Shown here: positions 34,573-43,320 of the stretch, piece after piece
Layout of the letters: every line of letters starts with the position of its first letter
Position numbering within the stretch: the stretch's first letter is position 1
Assembly (NCBI RefSeq): GCF_030698125.1
Contig: NZ_JAUYNV010000008.1
Coordinates: 62,001 to 126,000, forward strand
Direction of reading: 5' to 3'
From: Methyloversatilis sp.
GTDB lineage: Bacteria; Pseudomonadota; Gammaproteobacteria; Burkholderiales; Rhodocyclaceae
DNA length: 64,000 bases
Notes under the pieces: model-generated
The model's input: the letters and a program-made list of their open reading frames with translations, nothing else
What the model was told of the DNA's origin: nothing
The model's database searches: none
Made by a program: the position numbers and the translations under genes

Positions 34573-36724
34573 TCGCCTGCTGTGGGGCGCCGTGCTGGGG
34601 GCGGCGCTGGGCTGTGCGGTGTTGCCGGCGGCTGGCAATGTGCTGCTTGCAGCCGCCGGTGCCGCCGCACTGTGGGCCGGGGTGGTGCCCGTCCGGCGCT
34701 CCGCGCTGCTGCGCGTCGTGGCCGGCCTGCTGTGGGGCGCGCTGATCGCGCTGGCCATGCTGCTGCTCGGCGACCGCTTCGACGTGCGCTACGTGTGGAT
34801 ATACAGCGGCGCCGAACTGCCGCTGCACCTGAAGCTCGCCAATCTGTGGGGTGGCGACGAAGGTACGACGCTGCTGCTGGCCGCCTTCCTCGCCACACTG
34901 GCGGCACGCGGCGCCGCGCAACGCAGCCAGCGCATCGACATCGCGGCCCTGCTGGCAGCCTGGTATGCGCTGACCGCCGCCTGGCTCGGCCCGTTCGCGG
35001 CGACGCCGGTCGACTGGCTGCACAAGGCGGCGTCGCAGGGCATGAATGCGCATCTGATGAATATCTGGATGCTGGTGCATGCGCCGCTCATTCTCGCCGC
35101 CTACGCATGGACACTGTCGCTGGCCGCTCCCGCGCTGGCGGCACTCGCCGGTCACGACGCGCGCTGGCCGGGCAGTGCGCTGATGCACGCGCGACGCGCC
35201 TGGGCGCTGCTCACCGCCGGCATCGGCTTCGGCATGGTGTGGGCCTTCGAGGACGCGATGTACGGGCAGGTGTGGCACTGGGACCCGGTGCAGACCGCGG
35301 TGTTCGCCGTCTGGTGTCTGCTTGCCGCCCACCTGCACGGCGCCGGCGGCTGGCGGCCCGGCCGCACGATGTGGCGCTGGGTGCCATTCGCCGCGCTGGC
35401 GGCGGCGGCGCTGACCGCGGTCGCGATGGGCGTCACGCGCAACGAGGTGCTGGCCAGTTCGCACCGCTACGTCGGCGCGTCGACCTGGGCGGCCCACATG
35501 ACGCTGGCTGCCCTGCTGTCGGTGGCCGGGCTGGCTGCGTGGCGGCACGGACTGCGCGCGGTGCGACCCCTGCCGAATGCGAAACGCCTGAACCTCGCCG
35601 CCTGGGGCTTGCGCGCGACGCAGCTCATTTTCGTGTTCATCGGCCTGGCGGCAGTGGCGCATCTCGCCTGGGCCTTCTACGCCAGCGCACAGGGCCTGCC
35701 GCGGCCGGACGACCTGAAGCCCTTCTTCGAAACGCTGCGCAACTGGGCACGCGGTTCCGAACTGCCGGCGCTGCGCGCGGCCTTCGCCCAGTGGGACGTC
35801 GATGGGTACGGGCTGGCGCGCCTGCTGCTGCTGCCCATGGTCGCGGCCGGGCTGATCGGCGGCTGGTTCTTCGCGCGCCGGCTGTCGGCGCGGCTGGGCT
35901 GGATCACGCTGGCTGTCGCGACGCTGCTTTGCGCAGTGGTGTTCGTACGGGGCGGCCTGCTGGCGAACGGCTACGCCGGCAGTGGCGTGCTGTCGCAGCA
36001 GATCGTCGCCGTGCTGCCACGCATCGACGCCGCGCTGATCGCGGGCGCCTATCTCGCGCTCGGCTGTGCCGTCTGGAGCCTGCACGGCGCCTGGCGCAAC
36101 CGGCGCACCGCCGGCCATCTGCTGCCGCTCGGCCTGCTGCATCTCGGTGCGGTGGTCGCGCTGTGGGGCGGTCTGCTGGCGACGGCGCTGAATGGCTATT
36201 CGCAGCACCTGATCGATATCGATGGCGACTGGCAACGCGCGCACCAGGGCTATGCCGTTCGCGTCACCAGCCTCGACGTGGACCGCGTGCCCGACGGCGG
36301 TCGCACGCAGGGCAGCGGCAGTTTCCGCGCACTGGCGCAGATCGAGATCGCGACACCGGAGCAGGGCGTGCTGCAGGGGCAGACGCTGTATCGCGACGCC
36401 CGCAGCGCGATCGCCGGCTACGCCGGTCCGGTGCGCCAGATCTGCGAAATCCTCGACTACCGTTATGCGCGCTACGCCGACCAGCCGGGCTATGTGCTGC
36501 ATCCCTTCATCGACCGCGGCTGGGCGCGCGACCTGCAGCTGTGGGTCGCCACCTCGTCCGCGGTGGCGGCGCTCGAGGGCGGGCCGCAGGCCGCACAGGC
36601 GGTGGTGGTGCTGCGTGTGCTGCCTTTCGCGTCGCTGCTGTGGATCGGTTTGACGCTGAGTTCGCTGGGCGCGCTGTGGCTCGCATTGCGCCCGCTGCCC
36701 ATGCACCGGACGCAGCAACGATGA
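34565..36724 (+). CDS. CcmF/CcsA-family cytochrome c heme lyase-like membrane protein inside the qhp operon
   Basis: A 719-residue polytopic protein with many helices. Family hallmarks: WGGDEGTTLLL (CcmF-like WGxHEGS, His changed to Asp), NAHLMNIWMLVHAP (matching the conserved His-Pro region), the tryptophan-rich heme motif WHWDPVQTAVFAVW, and SSHRYVGAS. It probably presents heme for attachment to the QhpA diheme domain. The Paracoccus qhp operon, as I know it, has no such gene. The ATG at 34565 overlaps qhpE; the stop overlaps qhpG. The dedicated role is inferred. Confidence 0.8.
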   Translation: MRDRLLWGAVLGAALGCAVLPAAGNVLLAAAGAAALWAGVVPVRRSALLRVVAGLLWGALIALAMLLLGDRFDVRYVWIYSGAELPLHLKLANLWGGDEGTTLLLAAFLATLAARGAAQRSQRIDIAALLAAWYALTAAWLGPFAATPVDWLHKAASQGMNAHLMNIWMLVHAPLILAAYAWTLSLAAPALAALAGHDARWPGSALMHARRAWALLTAGIGFGMVWAFEDAMYGQVWHWDPVQTAVFAVWCLLAAHLHGAGGWRPGRTMWRWVPFAALAAAALTAVAMGVTRNEVLASSHRYVGASTWAAHMTLAALLSVAGLAAWRHGLRAVRPLPNAKRLNLAAWGLRATQLIFVFIGLAAVAHLAWAFYASAQGLPRPDDLKPFFETLRNWARGSELPALRAAFAQWDVDGYGLARLLLLPMVAAGLIGGWFFARRLSARLGWITLAVATLLCAVVFVRGGLLANGYAGSGVLSQQIVAVLPRIDAALIAGAYLALGCAVWSLHGAWRNRRTAGHLLPLGLLHLGAVVALWGGLLATALNGYSQHLIDIDGDWQRAHQGYAVRVTSLDVDRVPDGGRTQGSGSFRALAQIEIATPEQGVLQGQTLYRDARSAIAGYAGPVRQICEILDYRYARYADQPGYVLHPFIDRGWARDLQLWVATSSAVAALEGGPQAAQAVVVLRVLPFASLLWIGLTLSSLGALWLALRPLPMHRTQQR

Positions 36725-38115
36725 TTCCACTGCTGATACTCGGTACCGGTCCGGCCGCCAGCCTGCTGGCGATCGCACTCGCGCGGCACGACATACCGGC
36801 GCAGGTGATCGGGCGGCCGCGCACGGCGCCCGCGGTCGAGGGTCTGTCGCAGCGCGTGGTCGCCGCGCTGAAGCAGCTCGGATGTCACGAAGCGCTCGCC
36901 CTGCTCGGCCCGCGCTGGCATCGCGTGTCGAGCTGGAACGCGCAGGAGGTCGAGATGAACGGCGAGTTCGTCGTCGATCGCGTCGCCTTCGACGCGGCGC
37001 TGCTGCGCGACGTGCGGGCGGCCGGCGTCGACTTGCGCGACGGGCTTGTGCGCGAGCTGGAGCGGGGCGAGGGCGGTGGCTGGTGCGTGCGCTGGGAGGA
37101 CGTCGACGGACGCCAGCAGCGCACCGACACCGCACTGCTCGTCGAGTGTCGCGGCCATACCGCGCCGAAGATGGCACCCGATCTCCACGCCGGCCCGACG
37201 CTGGTATCGCTGGGTCGCACCTTCGACGGCGCGCGGGCGCAGCCGCGCACCACCTTCATCGAATCCTTCCCGTCCGGCTGGGCCTGGGGCGGTGTCGATC
37301 CGCAGGGCTGTGCACACATCCAGGTTGTCATGCGGCCGGCCAGCGTGGCCGCCTTCGACGGTGACCTCGATCTCGCGCACGCGGCGGCGCTGGCGCAGCT
37401 CACGCGCCTGCCGCAGCGCTTCGGCAGGCAGCTCAAGGCGACCGGTGCCGCGCGGGCGCGCGGCATACAAGCGGCACTGCGCGGCGCGGTCGCCGGCAAC
37501 GGCTATCTGCGTGTCGGCGACGCCGCCTACACCTGCGATCCGCTGTCCGGCCACGGCATGTTCGAGGCGGCCTCCGGCGCCATTGCCACGGTGCCGGTCA
37601 TCAAGACGCTGCTGCAGCGCCCGGCGCAGGCAGAACTGGCGCGGGGCTACCTGCGCGAGCGCATCGAAGCGGTGTTCTTCTCGCGCATCGAGGTGGCGCG
37701 ACAGCACTACGCAGCCGAGACGCACTGGGAGGACGAGCCCTTCTGGCAGTGGGTGACGCAGCCGGTGGCCACGCGGCCGTCCGTCGCACGCGTCACCGGT
37801 CCGGCTGCGTTCGCAACGTTGCCGGTGGTCGAGGACGGATTCATCGTCGAGCGCCGCGTCGTCGTAAGCGCCGAACATCCGCGGGGCGTGCGCTTCATCG
37901 ACGGTATTGATCTCGGCCGGCTCGACGCGCTGCTGCAGGCGGGCGCAGCGATCGTGCCGGCCGACATCGGCTGTCATCTGGGCGCGCCGGCCGACGCAGT
38001 CGCCCGGGCGCTGCGCTGGCTGCAGACGCATTCCCTTCTTACCCGCGCCGGGCATCGATCCGGCGATTTCACCACCGCAAGAGGAGCGTTTAACGATGAA
38101 AAGAACCCGGTTTGA
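36721..38115 (+). CDS. qhpG: FAD-dependent monooxygenase QhpG
   Basis: A 464-residue flavoprotein. N-terminal LLILGTGPAASLLAIALARHDIPAQVI is the FAD-binding fold and GYLRVGDAAYTCDPLSGHGMFEA is the second flavin motif of class A monooxygenases. QhpG hydroxylates the tryptophan of the gamma subunit on the way to CTQ. It is coupled to the heme lyase gene by an ATGA overlap. Its C-terminal codons overlap the next gene by 20 bp. Confidence 0.92.
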   Translation: MIPLLILGTGPAASLLAIALARHDIPAQVIGRPRTAPAVEGLSQRVVAALKQLGCHEALALLGPRWHRVSSWNAQEVEMNGEFVVDRVAFDAALLRDVRAAGVDLRDGLVRELERGEGGGWCVRWEDVDGRQQRTDTALLVECRGHTAPKMAPDLHAGPTLVSLGRTFDGARAQPRTTFIESFPSGWAWGGVDPQGCAHIQVVMRPASVAAFDGDLDLAHAAALAQLTRLPQRFGRQLKATGAARARGIQAALRGAVAGNGYLRVGDAAYTCDPLSGHGMFEAASGAIATVPVIKTLLQRPAQAELARGYLRERIEAVFFSRIEVARQHYAAETHWEDEPFWQWVTQPVATRPSVARVTGPAAFATLPVVEDGFIVERRVVVSAEHPRGVRFIDGIDLGRLDALLQAGAAIVPADIGCHLGAPADAVARALRWLQTHSLLTRAGHRSGDFTTARGAFNDEKNPV

Positions 38116-38881
38116 TGTCCTGCTGCCCATGTTGCTGATGGCGGCATTGCCGCTGCCTGCCCATGCTCAGGAGCCCGTGCCAGCCTTCACTGTGAGCGCG
38201 AACGTGGGGGTGTTCTCGCAGTACATCTTCCGCGGCATTTCGTACTCGCAGGAGAAACCCGCGGTGCAGGGCGGCTTCGATCTGGCGCATTCGAGCGGCC
38301 TCTACCTCGGCGTGTGGGGCACCAATGTCAGCGGCGATGCGCTGCCGAACGCGGTGGGCGAGATCGACGTCTATGGCGGCTATGCGCACGCGATCGGCGA
38401 CTTCACGCTGGACGTGGGCTTCCTGCAGTTCCTGTTCCCGGGTGGCGAGTACAACGGCAGCGGCGAGAACTTCAACTCGCTGGAGCTGTATGCCGGGGTG
38501 ACCTGGAAATTCCTGAACGTGAAGTACTCGCAGATGGTGACCGACTACTTCGGCTTCAACGACCGCTCCATGGGCATGGGCCGTGGTGACTCTGACGGTT
38601 CCTGCTACCTGGAGGCGAACGTCAATTACGAATTCCTGCCCGGCTGGACTGCACAACTTCACGTCGGCCGTCAGGACGTGAAGCACTACGACCAATACAG
38701 TTTCACCGACTGGAAGGTGGGCGTGACCCGGAACTTCGAAGGTGGCTGGCAGGCCGGGCTGTCATATGTCGACACCAATGTCGACAAGAACGCCTACCTG
38801 CCGATCTGCAACGGCAATGGCAACGGCTGCAAGCAGCCGGGCGATCCGAACTGGCTGGCCTTCGTCAAACGCACCTTCTGA
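38096..38881 (+). CDS. Outer-membrane beta-barrel protein (TIGR02001/TorF family)
   Basis: A 261-residue protein with signal peptide (about residues 1-24, ending PAHAQ). The N-terminal motif VSANVGVFSQYIFRGISYSQEKPAVQGGFDLAHSSGLYLGVWGTNV is diagnostic of the family. Alternating beta strands continue to a C-terminal phenylalanine (VKRTF), the outer-membrane assembly signal. AGAGGAG precedes the ATG inside the end of qhpG, so it can be expressed with the qhp operon; amine passage is a possible role. Confidence 0.85.
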   Translation: MKRTRFDVLLPMLLMAALPLPAHAQEPVPAFTVSANVGVFSQYIFRGISYSQEKPAVQGGFDLAHSSGLYLGVWGTNVSGDALPNAVGEIDVYGGYAHAIGDFTLDVGFLQFLFPGGEYNGSGENFNSLELYAGVTWKFLNVKYSQMVTDYFGFNDRSMGMGRGDSDGSCYLEANVNYEFLPGWTAQLHVGRQDVKHYDQYSFTDWKVGVTRNFEGGWQAGLSYVDTNVDKNAYLPICNGNGNGCKQPGDPNWLAFVKRTF

Positions 38882-38923
38882 CCGTTCCCGGGGTCTTGCC
38901 GGCATCGATGTGCAGCGCGCGGC

Positions 38924-38947
38924 CGCCCCCGTCCCGGGACGGGGGCG
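38924..38947. terminator. Bidirectional hairpin between convergent genes
   Basis: A perfect 24-bp GC palindrome centred on CCCGGG (arms read inward from CGCCCCC) lies between the plus-strand outer-membrane gene and the minus-strand lipoprotein gene. No strong T-run follows on either side. Position and symmetry make it the likely end of the qhp operon. Confidence 0.6.
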
Positions 38948-38977
38948 CGCTGTTCTGTCCTCCCCCGGTGGTCGCTA

Positions 38978-39868
38978 TCAGGGTTCGATGGCGATGCCGC
39001 GCAGCGGCTCGCCCTTGCCGACCTTGCCCAGACGCTTGGCCGCGCCGGTTTTCAGGTCGATCAGGTAGAACTGCGGCGTGGCGTCCTGCGCCGTGCTGGC
39101 GGCGGCGTAGGCGTCGTTGCTGACGTCGGCGATGTCGAAGTGCGCGTCGGCCAGTCCGGCGATGCCGAGCGCGCCGACGGTGAACAGCTTGCCGGTATTC
39201 GGTGACACCACCGGCTGCACACCTTCCACCGAGCCCTGACGCACCAGCGCACCGGTGGCGGCGTCGATCGCGAAATTGGTCGTGAGCTTTTCGTCCTCCT
39301 GGTTGTACGTGTAGCCGGCGGCGACGATGTTCGGCGCCACCGCGGCGTTGATGTCGCCTTCGGCGTAGGTCAGCGTGCCGTCAGGCTGCAGGCCGGCGGT
39401 GTCGGGTGCGGCGTCGACCAGCGCACCGGTATCCGGGTGGGTACGCAGGTTCTGCCGCGTGTCGGACACGATGCGGATGCGGTCGGCGGCCGGATTGAAG
39501 TCGAAGCCGAAGCGCCGACCGTTCAGCGGCGCGGCGAATTTCGCACTGCCGACCGGCTTGAGCTGACCCCGGGCGACATCTACCGTGAAGATGCGGCCGC
39601 TGCTGCCGAGCGCAAACATGACGCCCCGGGCGACCCGGTAGTCGATGCCCAGCAGCTGTTCGCCGCTATCCAGCCCGGTCAGGGCGACATCCGACAAGAG
39701 CCTGCCCGGCTGGCCGGCATTGAAGCTGATCAGGTGGTGCGACTGGGTCACCGCAAATACGGTTTCCTTGCGCGGCGGGCCTTCGATGTCGGGTGTGCCG
39801 GCGCAGGCAGTGAGCAGGCAGGCGGTCGAGGCAAGCGTCAGCAGGGGAAGACGGGCGGCGCTCTGCAT
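38978..39868 (-). CDS. DUF4394-family lipoprotein
   Basis: A 296-residue protein with lipobox LLTAC (C22). The rest forms a DUF4394 propeller-like domain with repeated motifs (FAVTQSHHLISFNAGQPGRLLSDVALTGL, LLGIDYRVARGVMFALGSSGRIFTVD, GFDFNPAADRIRIVSDTRQNLRTHPDTG). Function of the family is not established. It stands alone, convergent with the preceding gene. Confidence 0.85.
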   Translation of the reverse strand: MQSAARLPLLTLASTACLLTACAGTPDIEGPPRKETVFAVTQSHHLISFNAGQPGRLLSDVALTGLDSGEQLLGIDYRVARGVMFALGSSGRIFTVDVARGQLKPVGSAKFAAPLNGRRFGFDFNPAADRIRIVSDTRQNLRTHPDTGALVDAAPDTAGLQPDGTLTYAEGDINAAVAPNIVAAGYTYNQEDEKLTTNFAIDAATGALVRQGSVEGVQPVVSPNTGKLFTVGALGIAGLADAHFDIADVSNDAYAAASTAQDATPQFYLIDLKTGAAKRLGKVGKGEPLRGIAIEP

Positions 39869-40210
39869 GGAGATGTCCTTGATTGAATGAAGGGGCCTGA
39901 CAGCCTCGCGCCTGCGGGTTGCTCACGTCTTCTGGCGCGTGGGCGCAGTCCATGAAGGGTTACGGTCGATTCGCTGCAGCCTTTAGCGCACTCATCAATT
40001 GCCTGTATGAATTTCATGCAACTGTCGCGATCGCGACGCGCAGTGACGTCAAGTTTGTCTGTTTCAGGCGCCCCGACGCCCCCCTCCCGGCTGACGTCTG
40101 GTGCGCGGTGGCATCGCTAAAGGGTGACGTCCTGCTGCCGTTAGCCGGAGCATCGACAGTTTGTGGGTAGCGGGATCGTGCGCGTCAAAGGAGTGCGGAA
40201 GCAGGCTTGC
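39869..40210. promoter_or_regulatory. Intergenic region with three TGACGTC motifs
   Basis: This 342-bp divergent region has no supported gene. TGACGTC occurs at 40044-40050, 40092-40098 and 40135-40141, all upstream of the cupredoxin-like gene; the core GACGTC is self-complementary. Three copies in 100 bp are more than expected by chance and suggest a regulator site. I see no clear -35/-10 pair. Confidence 0.35.
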
Positions 40211-40810
40211 ATGGCAGGACGGATGACGCGCGCGGCAGGGCTTTCCGCAGTGCTTCTGACGGGTTCCGCGCAGGCCGCAACCGTCACCTTCCAGACCAGT
40301 GAAACTTCGGGGCGCGCGCTCGACAGCGTGGTGCTGACCCTGTTGCCGGTGGCCAGGGGCGCGCTGCCGGCGCCTCGCCCGGCCCGCATCGAACAGGTCA
40401 GGAAGACCTTCGTGCCTCTGGTCAGCGTGGTGCAGACCGGCGCCGCAGTCGAGTTTCCGAACAACGACACGGTGCGTCACCATGTGTATTCCTTTTCGGC
40501 GTCCAAGGTATTCGAGCTGAAACTGTATGCCGGTACCCCAGCAAAGCCGGTGGTGTTCGACAAGCCGGGCGTTGTCGTGCTCGGCTGCAATATCCACGAC
40601 AAGATGCTTGCCTACATCCTGGTTGCCGACACCCCGTGGTTTGCCGTGTCGGGTGACGACGGTACGGCAAAGATCGCCGACCTGCCGCCCGGTGATTATC
40701 TGCTGCAGGCCTGGCACCCGCGGCGTCTCGGCATGCCGGATCTGCCACCGCGTCCGATCAGGGTCAGCGCCGACCTGACCGAGTCGGTGACCGTCGATCT
40801 GAAGCCCTGA
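40211..40810 (+). CDS. Cupredoxin-like periplasmic protein (annotated in relatives as methylamine utilization protein)
   Basis: A 199-residue exported protein (signal peptide about residues 1-22). Candidate type 1 copper ligands are H90 or H91 (TVRHHVYSF), C126, H129 and M132 (GCNIHDKM), the C-x2-H-x2-M pattern of cupredoxins. A beta-sandwich tail (DLPPGDYLLQAWHP) follows. The start is uncertain: AAGGAG at 40188-40193 is 17 bases from ATG 40211, and a GTG at 40193 is possible. It lies four bases before the GGDEF-EAL gene. The family label does not imply a mau dehydrogenase. Confidence 0.75.
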   Translation: MAGRMTRAAGLSAVLLTGSAQAATVTFQTSETSGRALDSVVLTLLPVARGALPAPRPARIEQVRKTFVPLVSVVQTGAAVEFPNNDTVRHHVYSFSASKVFELKLYAGTPAKPVVFDKPGVVVLGCNIHDKMLAYILVADTPWFAVSGDDGTAKIADLPPGDYLLQAWHPRRLGMPDLPPRPIRVSADLTESVTVDLKP

Positions 40811-40814
40811 CGCA

Positions 40815-43232
40815 ATGCGAATGAACAGTCTCAAATGGCGCATTGCCGCCTGTTGCGCACTGCTGCTGCTGGTGGTGCAGGCCGGCGGACTGCTGATGTT
40901 CGGCCAGCTCGGCCGCGCCAGCGCGCTCAACGATGTGCGTGCCGAACTGCAGACGGCCGATCGGGTCCTGTCCCGCCTGCTCGAACAGCGCGCCAGCCAG
41001 CTGACCCAGGCCGCCCGCGTGCTGGCCGCCGACTACGGCTTCCGTGAGGCGCTGACCAGTCGCGACAACGAAACGATCGTGTCGGCGCTCGGCAATCACG
41101 GCGGGCGGATCGAAGCCAGCCTGATGATGCTGCTCGGCCTCGACGAAAGCGTCACCGCGGTTTATCCGGACGAAGCGCAGGGCGTTGCGCCGCAACTGCA
41201 CGGCCTGATCGAGAACGCACGCAATGGCGGATCGGGGAGCGGTCTGGTCATCATCGACGGCACGCTGTACCAGGTCGTGGTGGTGCCGGTACTCGCGCCA
41301 CTGCCGGTGGCCTACGTCGTGACCGCATTCATCGTCGATCAGCCGTTCGTGCAGGACCTCAAACGGGTGTCCGGCCTCGACCTGAGCTTCCTGAGCCGGG
41401 TCGAAGGCGATGAATGGGTGCTGGCAGCCAGTTCGCTCGCCGATACGCTGCAGCCGGGGCTGCTGGCTGCCTTCCGCGGGCACGGCGGGGCGCTGCCGGA
41501 GATGCTGTCGCTCGACGGCAAGGACTACGCAAGCCGGCCCAAGATCATCGAAGCGGGTACGCTGCAGCACATCACGGTCGTGCTGCAGCTGTCGCTCGAT
41601 CGCGCGCTTGAACCGTGGCAGCGCCTGTACGACAACTGGCTGCAGCTGTCGCTTGCCGGCATGCTGTTTGCGCTGGTGGCCAGCGCGCTGCTCGGGAGAT
41701 CGATCGCGTCGCCGGTAGCCCGGCTGGCGCAGTTCGCGCGCCGCGTCGGCAAGGGCGAGTACGGCGTGCCGCCGGTGATGGACCGGCGCGACGAGATCGG
41801 CCAGCTGGCCGACGCCTTCTCGCACATGACCGACGCCATATCGACGCGCGAGGCGCGCATTTCGGAGCTGGCCTACCGCGACACGCTGACCGGTCTGCCG
41901 AACCGAGCGTACTTCGTCGAGCGGCTGACCGATGGTGTGCGGGACGCGAAGACGCGCGACGGCGCGCTGGCGGTGCTGACGCTCGACATGGACCGTTTCA
42001 AGATGGTGAATGACGCGCTCGGCCACGGCCTGGGCGACCTGCTGCTGGTCGAAGTGGGCAAGCGGCTGCGCGACACGCTGCGCGACGTGCGTGATCAGGT
42101 CGCGCGCCTCGGCGGCGACGAATTCGCCGTGCTGCTGCCGGGCGCCGATGCGCACAAGGCCTGGGGCGTGGCGATGCGCATCGCCGAAGCGCTCGATCAG
42201 CCGATGAGCCTTGAAGGGCAGATGGTCGACGTCAGCGCCAGCATGGGCATTTCGTCGTTTCCGGAGCACGGTGACGACGTGCAGGCGCTGCTGCGCCACG
42301 CCGACGTCGCCATGTATCAGGCGAAACGCCACAACAGCGGCGCGGCGATCTATGACCCGCGCCACCATGAACGCAACGTGGAACGGCTGTCGCTTCTGAC
42401 CGAACTCCGGGCGGCCGTCGAGCACGATGAACTGGTGCTGTACTACCAGCCCAAGGTCGCGCTGGTGCCGGGCCGCCAGCATCACGTCGAAGCGCTGGTG
42501 CGCTGGATCCATCCGACGCGCGGCTTCATTCCGCCGTTCGATTTCATCCCGTTCGCCGAGCAGACCGGCTACGTCAAGGCGATCACGCTGTGGGTCATGA
42601 ATGCCGCGATCCGCCAGTGCGGCCTGTGGCTGCGGGCCGGTCTCGAGGTGAATGTGTCGCTGAACATTTCGGCGCGCGACCTGCTCAACCCCGATCTACC
42701 GACCAGTTTCATCGAAATGCTGCAGCGCCACGGCTGCGAATCGCGCCTGATCACGCTGGAAATCACCGAGAGCGCGGTGCTCGACGATCCGCTGCGCGCA
42801 CTGGCCAATCTGCAGGCGCTGCGCGACACCGGCTGCCTGCTGTCGATCGACGATTACGGTACCGGCTATTCCTCGCTGTCCTACCTCAAGCAGATGCCGG
42901 TGAGCGAAATGAAGATCGACCGCAGCTTCGTGATGAACCTGGTCGAAAATCCGAACGACGAAATCATCGTACGTTCGACAATCGAACTGGCCCACAACAT
43001 GGGTTTGAAGGTGACGGCCGAAGGCGTCGAGACGGAGGCCGTGCTGGAACGGCTGCGCGAACTCGGCTGCGATCTGGTCCAGGGCTACCTCATCAGCAAG
43101 CCGATTCCCGTGGCAGCGCTTGAAAACTGGTTCCGGGAGTCGCACTGGGCCCTGATTTCGGTTGCCCGGCCGGATACCTGCGCAGACAACGACGAGGTCG
43201 TTGCGAAACCGGAACACGCTGACGCTTTGTGA
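40815..43232 (+). CDS. Membrane-bound GGDEF-EAL c-di-GMP signalling protein
   Basis: An 805-residue protein. Two membrane helices (about residues 8-28 and 277-298) flank a periplasmic sensor domain. A HAMP segment (about 300-350) leads to the GGDEF domain with an intact RLGGDEFAVLLPG site and an EAL domain with HHVEALVRW, TLEITESAVL and SIDDYGTGYSSLSYLKQMP. Both synthesis and hydrolysis motifs are complete. The partner cupredoxin-like gene ends four bases upstream, so the periplasmic domain may read that protein's copper or redox state; this is inferred. Confidence 0.9.
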   Translation: MRMNSLKWRIAACCALLLLVVQAGGLLMFGQLGRASALNDVRAELQTADRVLSRLLEQRASQLTQAARVLAADYGFREALTSRDNETIVSALGNHGGRIEASLMMLLGLDESVTAVYPDEAQGVAPQLHGLIENARNGGSGSGLVIIDGTLYQVVVVPVLAPLPVAYVVTAFIVDQPFVQDLKRVSGLDLSFLSRVEGDEWVLAASSLADTLQPGLLAAFRGHGGALPEMLSLDGKDYASRPKIIEAGTLQHITVVLQLSLDRALEPWQRLYDNWLQLSLAGMLFALVASALLGRSIASPVARLAQFARRVGKGEYGVPPVMDRRDEIGQLADAFSHMTDAISTREARISELAYRDTLTGLPNRAYFVERLTDGVRDAKTRDGALAVLTLDMDRFKMVNDALGHGLGDLLLVEVGKRLRDTLRDVRDQVARLGGDEFAVLLPGADAHKAWGVAMRIAEALDQPMSLEGQMVDVSASMGISSFPEHGDDVQALLRHADVAMYQAKRHNSGAAIYDPRHHERNVERLSLLTELRAAVEHDELVLYYQPKVALVPGRQHHVEALVRWIHPTRGFIPPFDFIPFAEQTGYVKAITLWVMNAAIRQCGLWLRAGLEVNVSLNISARDLLNPDLPTSFIEMLQRHGCESRLITLEITESAVLDDPLRALANLQALRDTGCLLSIDDYGTGYSSLSYLKQMPVSEMKIDRSFVMNLVENPNDEIIVRSTIELAHNMGLKVTAEGVETEAVLERLRELGCDLVQGYLISKPIPVAALENWFRESHWALISVARPDTCADNDEVVAKPEHADAL

Positions 43233-43320
43233 TCGTCGGTGTGACGCTTTCGACAATGCGAGTCCGGGCCCGATACCTGCTTGCAGTTAAAGTGTCTCGA
43301 AACCATCGGAGCACTGAAAC

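Noticed and set aside
34582-36720. A long plus-strand frame running through the heme lyase gene before joining qhpG
   Set aside because: The qhpG portion is real from 36721. The upstream part is Arg/Ala-rich out-of-frame translation of the heme lyase gene.
34181-37177. A 998-codon open frame on the minus strand across the heme lyase and qhpG region
   Set aside because: Arg-rich shadow of GC-rich genes on the plus strand; no recognisable motif.
38924-38947. GC palindrome as a mobile REP element
   Set aside because: Its place between convergent genes and lack of other copies fit a bidirectional terminator better.
40211-40810. Evidence for a classic methylamine dehydrogenase (mau) cluster
   Set aside because: The gene's relatives carry a methylamine-utilization label, but no mauA, mauB or TTQ maturation genes are present; methylamine oxidation here rests on the NMG pathway.
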